Shown here: positions 17,215-25,546 of the stretch, one piece after another
How positions within the stretch are numbered: the stretch's first letter is position 1
Layout: each line of letters starts with the position of its first letter
NCBI GenBank assembly: GCA_022821495.1
Contig: JAJEDN010000021.1
Span: 1-64,000 of the forward strand
Origin: Candidatus Poribacteria bacterium
GTDB taxonomy: Bacteria; Poribacteria; WGA-4E; WGA-3G
Length of the DNA: 64,000 bases
Direction of reading: 5' to 3'
The notes under the pieces: generated by a model
Seen by the model: only the letters and a program-made list of their open reading frames with translations
Database searches by the model: none
What the model was told of the DNA's origin: nothing
Translations under genes and position numbers: made by a program

Positions 17215-18033
17215 ATGAAGCCTGCAGATTATGCGTTTTTTAAAGAAAATGGCTACGTCTCGCTCGGTAAAATTCTGAGCGATACCGAGGTCAATCATTT
17301 TGTTCATGCCTTTGACCGGGACCGCACTGAAGTTGAAGATCACTGGTATCGTATCGGACATTACCAGACAGTGAATTGCGATGCACTGCTGACTGCCCCT
17401 GAATTCGACAATGTGATTCGGCATCCGATCGTTATGGATTGTCTACACACACTGATGGGCAATGCCCCTTGTTTTTCAGAAGTTTGCATCCGACACATGG
17501 CACCGTATGATGGTGAACTGAATCGTGGCTGGCATCGAGATGGTCCGAGGCACTGGCTTGAACACCCATTGCGCATTGGGTTCATGCAGTTGATGCTCTA
17601 CCTGACCGATGTTGATGAAACGACGCACTGTTTTTCCTTATCACCGGAATCGGTAGAAGATGAGATTCTTGAAACAGACGCGCAATTGGAACGTGGCGGA
17701 ATAGTCGATTTGTACGGTCCCGCTGGGACAGCGATACTATTCAACATCGGTGTTTTGCATACTGCTACGACCCGTCCGACTCAGGCAGAGCGCAAGACGG
17801 TACAAGTCTATTACGGACATCCGAACCGTCGGTACTTGAGCGAGGATTCGATCATACCTGTTGAACTGTGGCGAGACCATCCCGATCCTGAGGCGCGCGC
17901 TTTTTATAGTGTGTTCAACAACAAGACGCGCGACTATCTCGAACACACGGCTTCAACCGGTGAACTGTCGTTTGAGGACACTTTAGTACTCCTTCGCGAA
18001 CTGGATGTCAAGCACCGCAAACGACCGGCGTGA
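17215..18033 (+). CDS. Phytanoyl-CoA dioxygenase (PhyH) family protein, copy 1
   Basis: 272 aa from the ATG at 17215 (MKPADYAFFKENGYVSLGK), the usual PhyH beginning; the longer in-frame reading runs through a palindromic spacer and is rejected. Fe(II)/2-oxoglutarate-dependent oxygenase: the metal facial triad is GWHRDGPRHW (His-x-Asp) and GVLHTATTRPT (distal His), with the 2-oxoglutarate-binding Arg a few residues later in RPTQAERKTVQVYY. Substrate unknown; bacterial members hydroxylate small molecules, lipids or natural products. It follows a Gfo/Idh/MocA enzyme on the same strand. Confidence 0.88.
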   Translation: MKPADYAFFKENGYVSLGKILSDTEVNHFVHAFDRDRTEVEDHWYRIGHYQTVNCDALLTAPEFDNVIRHPIVMDCLHTLMGNAPCFSEVCIRHMAPYDGELNRGWHRDGPRHWLEHPLRIGFMQLMLYLTDVDETTHCFSLSPESVEDEILETDAQLERGGIVDLYGPAGTAILFNIGVLHTATTRPTQAERKTVQVYYGHPNRRYLSEDSIIPVELWRDHPDPEARAFYSVFNNKTRDYLEHTASTGELSFEDTLVLLRELDVKHRKRPA

Positions 18034-18054
18034 ATTGATGAGGGTAAAAAATTC

Positions 18055-19191
18055 TCAATCCTTCAAAACCTCCGCCTGCACCGGATTTATATAGCACTGA
18101 TAATGCCGTTCGACATCTGCCGCTGGCGTAACACCTTCGTGGACGTAGACCCCAAAGCGTAGACGGAAACGATCATCTTCCAGCTCATCGGGCGGATGAT
18201 GGAGGATACTCATCTGCTCCTGTACAGCGATTTCCCCGAAAAATCCCGGGTGTTCAGCGTTTTCTGGGTGATCAAACAGCGCAATACCAGCGACTCCATC
18301 TCCGACTGTGCCGCCTAAATCGCACCACCGTGCCCGTTGATGATGCACCTCTGTTCTGCCGATCTGCCCTTCAGAATTTTCAACGTGCCCTTTTTCTGGG
18401 ATACCCATTGACGGATTCAAACGCGCGACAAAAAGGAATTGCCGATCACCGATGTCCAGCGGCGGTGTTGTTTCGTGCGTAATTTCCAGAAACCGCCGCG
18501 TATCGTCCGCATACCATGCCCGAGCCGTCCGCGTTTCTGTCATGATAACTTCACCATCTCCTTTGACGTGGATCAGGTCTTCGACAAATTCAGCGTAGAC
18601 GTTTCCTTCGGTGATTCGGACGAAGCGTTGATGCAACATTTTCCCGCAGGGACCATAAGGCGGCTCATCCCAATCAGACCAGATGTTCGCAGACCCACCT
18701 TCACCGTGTCCCCCGTAGGCGAGGTAAAGTCCTGTGTGATGCGGATGGTCGCCACCGCCAGCCCCACGTACCACAGTCCCATAATTCGCATTAATGGGCC
18801 AGAAGTAAGGCTTCCAGACACCGAGAAAGTTGTAGCGCGCGAATACCGAGTCATCGGCGGAAATGAGCAGATGCGCGGGTTTCTGTTCGATTTGATAACG
18901 GGTTTTTGGTGTCGATTCATTGATCTGTCGGATCGCGTAATGTGCCGATGTTTCCGCTGGAAGTTCGCCTGTCTGCCATGCAAGTTCACGGAGTGTCGGT
19001 TCAAATTGGCATGGGATATCTTCGCTGGAAACATGCCCCGCTGCATCCGCTACGGACATCGCAAGTGCTGAGGTTCCTTCTTGCCAATCGGAGAAGTAAT
19101 GTTTCGGCTTGAAAGGCAAGCGGACGAGGTCATTGTGCCGCTCGACTGAACCTGCCTCAATTTTGATGATGACACTTTGATTTTTTGTCAA
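18055..19191 (-). CDS. PmoA-like (DUF6807) family protein
   Basis: 378 aa. The body has the DUF6807/'PmoA' family pattern: LGVWKPYFWPINANYG, GGGDHPHHTGLYLAYGG, NIWSDWDEPPYGPCG, FVEDLIHVKGDGEVIMTETRT and PFFGEIAVQEQM-like FFGEIAVQEQM near the end. The His cluster DHPHHTG is the family hallmark. Despite the name, the family is not particulate methane monooxygenase; it is common near sugar-degradation genes and its reaction is not established. The start seems to be TTG with AGGAG 7 nt upstream. No signal peptide. It runs convergently with the PhyH gene 21 bp away. Confidence 0.78.
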   Translation of the reverse strand: MTKNQSVIIKIEAGSVERHNDLVRLPFKPKHYFSDWQEGTSALAMSVADAAGHVSSEDIPCQFEPTLRELAWQTGELPAETSAHYAIRQINESTPKTRYQIEQKPAHLLISADDSVFARYNFLGVWKPYFWPINANYGTVVRGAGGGDHPHHTGLYLAYGGHGEGGSANIWSDWDEPPYGPCGKMLHQRFVRITEGNVYAEFVEDLIHVKGDGEVIMTETRTARAWYADDTRRFLEITHETTPPLDIGDRQFLFVARLNPSMGIPEKGHVENSEGQIGRTEVHHQRARWCDLGGTVGDGVAGIALFDHPENAEHPGFFGEIAVQEQMSILHHPPDELEDDRFRLRFGVYVHEGVTPAADVERHYQCYINPVQAEVLKD

Positions 19192-19281
19192 AAGTTGACT
19201 CCTAAAAGATAGAGGTATTTGTGGTAGGTTTTAGAAATATATGAACATTAATGAGTTGTTGAGGATCGGCTTTCATAACCA

Positions 19282-20085
19282 TTAACGATAAGATTGCGCG
19301 GCTTTGATCCGCCCCCAGGTGAGACTTAACTTTCCAATGGGTTCGACTGATAACCCCTGCGCCTCAAAGTTCTGCTTGATTTCTTCCGGTGTCAGTACTT
19401 TCTCATAAATACGCACTTCGTCTACCGCACCTATCAAGTATCCATCGGTGTTGCCATCTTGAGCGATGTACCAGTTCGTTTCACCGCCGCCTATATCGCC
19501 TGACATTGCCTCATCCTCTTTGACGAGGATACTATCGACATACACCTTTGCCTGATCCTCTTCGCGTGTTGCCACCACATGATGCCATTTGCCATCGGCA
19601 TAATCCTCATCCGTTATCCACGCTTTTCTGATGTTGTTGGCTTGTTCGGTATAGTATCGAAGTTGCCCGGTGTTCTGATTAAAACCGAGTCGAAAGAAAT
19701 GATCGAAGAAATTCGTTTTATTTGTCAAGATATATTGCCAACCGACGCGACTGTCAGCGGTTTTCAAAAACCAGGCTTCATAAGACGCTGGATTCTCCCC
19801 GATTTTGAAAATGCTTGGCAGTTCCACACAATCCGGTTGTCCAGCAAAGTCGAGTGCGTCCCCGAGATGACCCTCAATGGATTTCGGCTCACCGACGACT
19901 GTTCCATCTTTACCGCCAACGATATCTTTAACCGTATCGCCAGCGATGTCGTTTTTATCGAGTGTGTAATAACTCACTAAGCCGTCTGTAACAACTTGAG
20001 CTTTCACCTCAATAACTAAAATGAAAGTGTAGAAGAGGATAAAACCTATTTGAATGATCCACCAATTTAAACGTTTGGGTTTCAT
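19282..20085 (-). CDS. Secreted LamG/Laminin_G_3-type protein with C-terminal tail
   Basis: 267 aa from the ATG at 20085 (MKPKRLNWWIIQ), chosen because GGAGG lies 6 nt upstream; an ATG 12 nt earlier overlaps that site. A signal peptide or anchor (IIQIGFILFYTFILVIEVKAQ) leads into a jellyroll with GLVSYYTLDKNDIAGDTVKDIVGGKDG, ALDFAGQPDCVELP, YEAWFLKTADSRVGWQYIL, KWHHVVATREEDQAKVYVDS and LIGAVDEVRIYEKVLTPEEIKQNF. It ends VEPIGKLSLTWGRIKAAQSYR, a divergent form of the tail seen in the 7-9 kb LamG pair. Probable extracellular carbohydrate binding. Confidence 0.83.
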   Translation of the reverse strand: MKPKRLNWWIIQIGFILFYTFILVIEVKAQVVTDGLVSYYTLDKNDIAGDTVKDIVGGKDGTVVGEPKSIEGHLGDALDFAGQPDCVELPSIFKIGENPASYEAWFLKTADSRVGWQYILTNKTNFFDHFFRLGFNQNTGQLRYYTEQANNIRKAWITDEDYADGKWHHVVATREEDQAKVYVDSILVKEDEAMSGDIGGGETNWYIAQDGNTDGYLIGAVDEVRIYEKVLTPEEIKQNFEAQGLSVEPIGKLSLTWGRIKAAQSYR

Positions 20086-20564
20086 GATTGCCTCCATTGA
20101 CGCTTATCGCATTCCAATTGTCGCTATGATAGCAAATTTGAGGAAGATTATCAATGAAGAATCAAACTGATACCGTTGCTGATACAGTCAGCACCATTCA
20201 ATTTTAAGAAATTATTAGGTTTCACGCCTTTTTTTAAGAGGGCGGTTCGGTGTTTCTGCTGGGGTGTTTCCCCTAAGAATGCAGATCGCATGGATCAACG
20301 GTATGAAGGTTTCTGTGTGGCATTTCCCGGGGCGTGTACGCCGCAAGAACCCAACCTACCGGGCTTGGGGTAAAAATTCGATCGAAAAATGGACAATTGA
20401 ATGCCGCTGCGGATACTATAAATTCCAGTTGACAATGGTTCAATTGAGTAGTATAGTTATACCAAGTTCAATCTATCTATTTGGTGAAATTGTGAATTCA
20501 AAACTTGGGGGTGTGTTAAATCCTATAAACTAATTTTGCTGGGATTAAATATGAGGGGGTAGGG
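20086..20564. other. Divergent spacer between LamG gene and alpha/beta hydrolase
   Basis: About 480 bp. It contains a strong promoter for the rightward hydrolase (20429-20457). Two short open frames at 20176-20533 have no ribosome-binding site or recognisable content and are judged spurious. The 20210-20360 stretch is more GC-rich but shows no feature. Confidence 0.5.
20429..20457 (+). promoter_or_regulatory. Sigma70-type promoter of the alpha/beta hydrolase gene
   Basis: TTGACA (20429-20434), 17-nt spacer, TATAGT (20452-20457). Start expected near 20464, leaving a leader of about 100 nt before the ATG at 20565. Confidence 0.78.
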
Positions 20565-21434
20565 ATGGACCAAGAAGAGATACTTCAGATTAATGGGGTT
20601 CGACTTTGGACGGCTATCCAAGGCACGGGACAACCGATGGTGCTGTGCCACGGGGGACCCGGTGGTTATGATTATCTTGCTCCTGTTGCCGGTATGATTT
20701 CTGACTTATGTCGAGTTATCCGATACGATCAGCGTGGGAGTGGACGTTCACAACCGGTGGGTCCCTACGATGTGTCTACGTTTGTCGATGATTTGGAGGG
20801 ATTGAGAAAACATTTCAACTTTGAACGTTGGATTGTTGGAGGGCATTCCTGGGGTGCCGGACTTGCTTTGGCTTATGCAGTCAGGTTTCCGGCTCGGACG
20901 ATAGCCGTTCTTCACATTGCCGGTACGGGTATTGATGATCGGTGGCACGAGGCGTATCGCGAAAATCGGTTAAATGCGCTGCGTGAATCAGAGCGTGAAG
21001 AATATGAACGTCTGCGTGCACAAAGAGGACTGGCTGAAGGTACTGATGGGGAACGGATATTGAACAGGCTTCGCACTTTAAGTCGCATGACAGATGTTTT
21101 TGACCCGAATCAAGTTGACAATCTTCCGAGTTTTGATGAATATCCTGTGAGCGATAAAGCGAACGAAAAAGTTGGCGCGGACTGGAAGAATTACACCAAA
21201 GATTCAAGATTCCGACAATCCGTTTACAATCTGTCTATACCTGTGCTTTTTCTTCATGGTGCCTGTGATCCGCGTCCGGTTCACTTTATAGAGACGCTTG
21301 CCGCTAAATTACTTCGTGGCACCTTGGCATCGATTCCCGAATCAGGACACTATCCTTGGATAGAAAAGCCCGATAAAGTGAAGGCAGCACTTAGGCAGTT
21401 TGTAGTAGATTATGTAATCAACGATACGGTATGA
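20565..21434 (+). CDS. Alpha/beta hydrolase, proline iminopeptidase-like
   Basis: 289 aa. Oxyanion-hole motif MVLCHGGPGGYDYLAP, strand VIRYDQRGSGRS, nucleophile elbow IVGGHSWGAGLALAYA (Ser in GHSWG), acid FLHGACDPRP and base ESGHYPWIEKPD. The HGGPG plus DQRGSGRS combination is that of the prolyl aminopeptidase branch (peptidase S33), though esterases and lactonases share it. No signal peptide, so cytoplasmic. A promoter with consensus -35 precedes it by about 100 nt, and GAGGGGGTAGGG lies before the ATG. Natural substrate unknown. Confidence 0.88.
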   Translation: MDQEEILQINGVRLWTAIQGTGQPMVLCHGGPGGYDYLAPVAGMISDLCRVIRYDQRGSGRSQPVGPYDVSTFVDDLEGLRKHFNFERWIVGGHSWGAGLALAYAVRFPARTIAVLHIAGTGIDDRWHEAYRENRLNALRESEREEYERLRAQRGLAEGTDGERILNRLRTLSRMTDVFDPNQVDNLPSFDEYPVSDKANEKVGADWKNYTKDSRFRQSVYNLSIPVLFLHGACDPRPVHFIETLAAKLLRGTLASIPESGHYPWIEKPDKVKAALRQFVVDYVINDTV

Positions 21435-21456
21435 GCAGGCAAAGTTTAGGAGAAAA

Positions 21457-21513
21457 ATGAACACTATAAATGGATACACTGCTATGTTAATAGCATTGGA
21501 GGTTAAGAGGTGA
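21457..21513 (+). CDS. Nineteen-codon upstream ORF coupled to a lipoprotein gene
   Basis: Reads MNTINGYTAMLIALEVKR and stops. It has its own AGGAG 4-5 nt upstream of the ATG, and its TGA overlaps the GTG start of the lipoprotein gene (GTGA), so translation of the short frame would deliver ribosomes to the next start. It may be a leader peptide for coupling rather than a functional protein. Not recognised otherwise. Confidence 0.4.
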   Translation: MNTINGYTAMLIALEVKR

Positions 21514-22022
21514 AACTGAAATTGAACATCCCTATTCTACTCACAGGTATACTTCTGTCCCTGCCGTTTGTCGGTTGCAGCGTATTTATGTCAGAGAGTG
21601 AGTATAAAGCACCGCGGCTACCAAAATCTGAACTTGCCACTATCAAAATTGATACAGAGGGACAGTGGATTCAGCGACCTAATCTGATCGTGTTCCGAAT
21701 TGATGGAAAATTAGTTTTGCGTGAGAAAATTGAGTCGTTTGAAGAGGGGGCTTTTGAGGAAATATTGGTTGCTCCGGGGAAACATGAAATGTCAATGCTT
21801 GTTGTGTACGAATCTTTTCATGCGAATACACCAAGGGACCGCCAGATTCTATCAAAGTTTTCTGCTGATGTAAAAGCGGGAACTACTTATCTCTTGACAG
21901 GAGAGTTTTCCGGTGGTGGCAGTAGCAAACTTAATTTTTCTGGTAAACTGATCGATACAAGCAAAGATAGAGTTGTCAGCAAGTCAAAGTTTTTCGGTGG
22001 CTCTTCATTTGATATGGAATAG
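21510..22022 (+). CDS. Putative lipoprotein of unknown function
   Basis: 170 aa starting with GTG, with GGAGG about 6 nt upstream. N-terminal type II signal peptide: LLTGILLSLPFVGCSVFMSES, lipobox FVGC with Cys about residue 23, so membrane-anchored by lipid and exported. The mature part is small and beta-rich: LATIKIDTEGQWIQRPNLIVFRIDGKLVLREKI, then EEILVAPGKHEMSMLVVYESF and TYLLTGEFSG. This pattern resembles periplasmic PEGA/carboxypeptidase-regulatory-like beta sandwiches, but no family is claimed. It is followed 8 bp later by a PhyH pair, probably in the same transcript. Confidence 0.75.
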   Translation: MKLKLNIPILLTGILLSLPFVGCSVFMSESEYKAPRLPKSELATIKIDTEGQWIQRPNLIVFRIDGKLVLREKIESFEEGAFEEILVAPGKHEMSMLVVYESFHANTPRDRQILSKFSADVKAGTTYLLTGEFSGGGSSKLNFSGKLIDTSKDRVVSKSKFFGGSSFDME

Positions 22023-22030
22023 GAGACAGT

Positions 22031-22903
22031 ATGCTAATTCGCGGTGCAGACAGTGCTATTGATCTTCCGTCTACACTAACGGAGGAGGAGAAATGGCATT
22101 ACGATCTGTTTGGTTATTTAGTGCTTCGGCAGGTGGTGTCGCCAGCAGAAGTCGAACAGATGCTTGAGATCGCAAGTAGATGGTTTGCGAATCCTGAGAC
22201 GGTACCTGAACCTGTAAACGTCACTCAAGACGAATATAGCGGTGTGCTAAACAATGTTCAGTATGGCGATCGGATTTTCGAGCGGCTATCGCTGAATGAA
22301 AAAGTGATGCGGATTGTAATGGGTTTAATGTGGAATCGTCCGAGGCTGTTCAATTTCGCGCTCGTCATGCAGAAACAACGTCCTATCCCTGAAGGCGAAA
22401 AGGAGAGACTTCACCGCGATACCAGTGGTTTTGAATTCCCTGACGGGTTCCGTAATCCGCATAACGACTATCAAGCAGGAAATGGGCAGATCTACTCCAA
22501 TTATGTTAACACCGCCATAACGCTCGTTGATGTGCCACAGGATAACGGTTTCATGTGCATCCCCGGCACACATAAATCACAAGTCAAACTCCCTTCAACG
22601 CTTGATATAGACAACGAATGGGCACCCGCGATTACTTTTGAATTGAAAGCCGGAGACTGCCTCATCTTCTCACCGCGACTGATGCACGGTCCAAAATTTT
22701 GGAAAGTTGATTATCCACGTCGTGTTGTTTTCAATCGTTATCAATTCAGTTTTTATTTCAATGAGAACTATAACTTACCGATAGAAACACATCGCCACTG
22801 TATTTCTGACGATCAATACGAATTAGAATCCGTCCAACGGAGCGAAAAGGGATTTGCCAAACGGATCCTCGAAAAAATCGATAAGGGAGAGGAACTATGC
22901 TAA
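22031..22903 (+). CDS. Phytanoyl-CoA dioxygenase (PhyH) family protein, copy 2
   Basis: 290 aa. Fe(II)/2-oxoglutarate oxygenase: HKDT-like LHRDTSGFEF gives the His-x-Asp pair, YVNTAITLVDVPQDNGFMCIPGTHKS is the characteristic PhyH core strand, and LMHGPKFWKVDYPRRVVFNRY gives the distal His and a 2-oxoglutarate Arg. GGAGACAGT precedes the ATG. Its last codons overlap the next gene (ATGCTAA), so the two paralogues are cotranslated. No signal peptide. Substrate unknown. Confidence 0.87.
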   Translation: MLIRGADSAIDLPSTLTEEEKWHYDLFGYLVLRQVVSPAEVEQMLEIASRWFANPETVPEPVNVTQDEYSGVLNNVQYGDRIFERLSLNEKVMRIVMGLMWNRPRLFNFALVMQKQRPIPEGEKERLHRDTSGFEFPDGFRNPHNDYQAGNGQIYSNYVNTAITLVDVPQDNGFMCIPGTHKSQVKLPSTLDIDNEWAPAITFELKAGDCLIFSPRLMHGPKFWKVDYPRRVVFNRYQFSFYFNENYNLPIETHRHCISDDQYELESVQRSEKGFAKRILEKIDKGEELC

Positions 22904-23715
22904 CACAGGAAGAGAAGTGGTACCTTGATCTACTCGGTTATTTTGTGGTCCGAAATGCTGTACCGAAAGCGGATGTCGAACTGATGAAAGCGCAGATGTT
23001 CGAGTGGTACGAATGGGATGAAGCAGATTTCAAATTGCCCATGCGGATTAACGCACCAGAGGGTAAACCGTGGTGGGTCTATAACATGCATTATGGGCAT
23101 GAGGCGTTCCAACGGCTTATCTTGAACCCAGAGATATTACGGGTTGTGACTGCGTTGACGTGGAACCATCCGCGAGTTTTTGATGTCGTGGCGAATATCT
23201 GCTATCCCAACGCCGATGGCTTGGAACTGCACGGCGGGCATAAAGGCTGGTTCCGAAGTCCGCACCACCAATACCAAGTCGCCAACGATGAGATCTTCGC
23301 CAGTTTCTTCAATCTCTCCGTTTCGTTGGTGGATGTGCCACCCGGCAACGGATTTGCTTGCATTCCCGGAAGTCACAAATCTAACTTCCAATATCCAGAA
23401 CACGTCACGATGGACGACCCGCCGCCGATGGTTCACAATGTTCCCGTAAATGCTGGCGACTTCATTGTGTTTCTCCCAAACACGCGGCACGCTGGAAGAC
23501 GCTGGAACCACGAAGCCTATCCCCGGATGACAGTGTTCTTACGTTGGGTCTACGCGAAACAGTTCCATCACGCTGACTCGTCTCGATGGTTTCCGTTTGA
23601 TGCACATAAAGACGAAATTCCAACAGCCCTTCACGAACTTGAGAGCCGAGACCACGGACAGCGGAAGGCGTTAGAGGAACTCATAGATTCGTTTAAAGTG
23701 GATGTGCCGGAATGA
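22897..23715 (+). CDS. Phytanoyl-CoA dioxygenase-like protein, copy 3, altered iron site
   Basis: 272 aa, paralogue of the gene before it, with which it overlaps by 7 nt. The fold is kept: EKWYLDLLGYFVVRNAVPKADVE, FNLSVSLVDVPPGNGFACIPGSHKS, NAGDFIVFLPNTRHAGRRWNHE. The position of the His-x-Asp pair reads ELHGGHKGWF, so the aspartate ligand appears to be replaced (H-G-G-H), while the distal His (TRHAG) is present. Either the iron is held differently, as in halogenase-type sites where Asp is replaced by Gly/Ala, or the protein is a non-catalytic partner of copy 2. The alignment was done by eye. Confidence 0.8.
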   Translation: MLTQEEKWYLDLLGYFVVRNAVPKADVELMKAQMFEWYEWDEADFKLPMRINAPEGKPWWVYNMHYGHEAFQRLILNPEILRVVTALTWNHPRVFDVVANICYPNADGLELHGGHKGWFRSPHHQYQVANDEIFASFFNLSVSLVDVPPGNGFACIPGSHKSNFQYPEHVTMDDPPPMVHNVPVNAGDFIVFLPNTRHAGRRWNHEAYPRMTVFLRWVYAKQFHHADSSRWFPFDAHKDEIPTALHELESRDHGQRKALEELIDSFKVDVPE

Positions 23716-23728
23716 CGTGAAAAAAGCG

Positions 23729-23757
23729 TTGACGTGAACTTAGAGAATTGATAAGAT
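23729..23757 (+). promoter_or_regulatory. Sigma70-type promoter of the NuoE-NuoF fusion gene
   Basis: TTGACG (23729-23734), 17-nt spacer, TAAGAT (23752-23757). Start near 23764, leader about 37 nt to the ATG at 23801. It separates this gene from the PhyH pair. Confidence 0.65.
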
Positions 23758-23800
23758 GCACGAAGAAATTATTTTTTGTTTTCCTGTATTGGAGAATTAG

Positions 23801-25435
23801 ATGGCATCCCCGATGAACCGAGAAGTGATTGCCCAATGGCGCGATGAACCTGCACCACTGCTTGCCCTACTACACGTTTTTCATGACCGAGACGGGTTTA
23901 TTTCGGAGGCAGTCCTTCGCGACATAGCAGTCGGACTTCGGATTCCACTCGCCGAGCTTTTTGGTACCGTAACGTTTTACCACCATTTTGCGCGTGAAGC
24001 CCCAGGACAGAGCGCACCGCGCGTCTGCACGGGACCCGTCTGCCGGTTGCAAGGCGGCTTGGAGATGCTTGAAGCACTTCAAGACGAAGGCGCGACCGAG
24101 ATGCCTTGTGCAGGAAGATGTGATGATTGTGTGCCGGTGCTAAGAGGGCATCAGGTATTCGTTGGGAAGCATGTAGATAACCTTTCTGTAGAACCCTCCC
24201 CTTTACCCCCACCATATCCGGGCGATGGTGAAGAATGTATCTTTGCTGAGATTCGCGAACCGGAACGCAGAGCGCTAACGGGTTATGAGCGCACCGGTGG
24301 CTATGAAGCGTTAAGACGCGCAGTAACAACACTCACACAAACAGATATAATTGAAACGCTCAAAGAGAGTCAACTTGCAGGTCGCGGTGGTGCTGGATTT
24401 CCGACGGGCATGAAATGGGAATCGGTTCTGAATGCTCCGGGTGAACCGAAAACGATCGTCTGCAACGCTGATGAAGGCGAACCGGGCTGCTTCAAAGATC
24501 GGGTTATTCTCGATTACGCGCCCCACGCTGCGATTGAAGGGATGACACTCGCTGCCTATGCGACGGGGGCGACGCGCGGCTTTATCTATCTCCGATATGA
24601 GTACCCAGAGACCTTAAAAATACTCGAGCAAGCCCTTGTGGAGGCAGAAGCAGCAGGATTGCTTGGCGAGGGCATTCTCGGTGAAGACTTTAATTTTCAC
24701 ATCTATATCCGACGTGGTGCGGGTGCTTACGTCTGTGGTGAGGAAGGGTCGTTATTGAATAGCCTTGAAGGGAAACATCCGTTTCCGAGGAATCGTCCGC
24801 CTTATCCCGTAACACATGGGTTTGAGAATTTACCCACTGCTGTGAACAATGTGGAGACACTCGCCGCTGCTGTTCAAATCTTACGACACGGTGCGGAATG
24901 GTATAAAAATCTCAGTTATGACCAAAACTTGGCAGGCACAAAGATTATAAGTCTCTCTGGGGATATTCAAAGGCGGGGGAATTACGAGGTCCCGTTCGGA
25001 CTTCCGTTGAAGACGCTGCTCTACGAATGGGCAGGCGGGGCACCAGAAGGACGAGAAATTCAAGCAATTACGACGGCGGGGGTATCTGGTGGGTTTATCG
25101 CTGGCGATGATTTAGATATTACGATTGATGAACCGAGTTTCCAAAAGGTGGGTGCAATGCTGGGTGCCGCAGGGATCATGGTGTTCGATAACACGCGAGA
25201 TATGCTTGCTGTTGCTCGCAATGTGATGGAATTTTTTGCTGGGGAATCTTGTGGAAAATGTTTTCCTTGTCGTATCGGGACACAACGGCTGACGGAACTT
25301 TTGTCTGCACCCTTGGACCCGAATTCGGAAGCACTTATTTCGGAGATTGGAGCGGTTATGCGGGCGACGAGTGCATGTGGACTCGGCACCGCTGCACCGA
25401 ACATTACAGACGGTCTAATGCGGTATTTTTGTTAA
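23801..25435 (+). CDS. NuoE-NuoF fusion: NADH-binding flavoprotein subunit
   Basis: 544 aa. Residues 1-125 are a NuoE-type thioredoxin-like [2Fe-2S] domain with CTGPVC (Cys76, Cys81) and CAGRC (Cys103, Cys107). From about 180 on it is NuoF/HoxF-like: GRGGAGFPTGMKWE (NADH), NADEGEPGCFKDR (FMN), GAGAYVCGEEGSLLNSLEG, then the [4Fe-4S] site SCGKCFPCRIGTQR and SACGLGT near the C-terminus. It oxidises NADH or reduces NAD+ and passes electrons to a partner. No other Nuo, formate dehydrogenase or hydrogenase subunit is in the window, so it is not part of a complete complex I locus here. The fused E-F layout resembles the beta subunits of soluble formate dehydrogenases and bifurcating hydrogenases. 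Its partner is unknown. Confidence 0.9.
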   Translation: MASPMNREVIAQWRDEPAPLLALLHVFHDRDGFISEAVLRDIAVGLRIPLAELFGTVTFYHHFAREAPGQSAPRVCTGPVCRLQGGLEMLEALQDEGATEMPCAGRCDDCVPVLRGHQVFVGKHVDNLSVEPSPLPPPYPGDGEECIFAEIREPERRALTGYERTGGYEALRRAVTTLTQTDIIETLKESQLAGRGGAGFPTGMKWESVLNAPGEPKTIVCNADEGEPGCFKDRVILDYAPHAAIEGMTLAAYATGATRGFIYLRYEYPETLKILEQALVEAEAAGLLGEGILGEDFNFHIYIRRGAGAYVCGEEGSLLNSLEGKHPFPRNRPPYPVTHGFENLPTAVNNVETLAAAVQILRHGAEWYKNLSYDQNLAGTKIISLSGDIQRRGNYEVPFGLPLKTLLYEWAGGAPEGREIQAITTAGVSGGFIAGDDLDITIDEPSFQKVGAMLGAAGIMVFDNTRDMLAVARNVMEFFAGESCGKCFPCRIGTQRLTELLSAPLDPNSEALISEIGAVMRATSACGLGTAAPNITDGLMRYFC

Positions 25436-25546
25436 TGGCTATCCGCTATCAGGTCGCTTTGCTTTCGGCTATCGGTAAAGAGGGGTTCCTGATAAACTAA
25501 AGTCTGTTTTACTGACTGCTGATGGCTGATTGCTGACGGCTTAAAG

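Noticed and set aside
18055..19191. Methane monooxygenase subunit from the family name PmoA
   Set aside because: The protein is soluble and has the DHPHHTG pattern of DUF6807, not the membrane helices and copper ligands of particulate methane monooxygenase.
20176..20533. Two overlapping plus-strand frames in the LamG/hydrolase spacer
   Set aside because: No start signal, no similarity, and a strong promoter sits inside the second frame.
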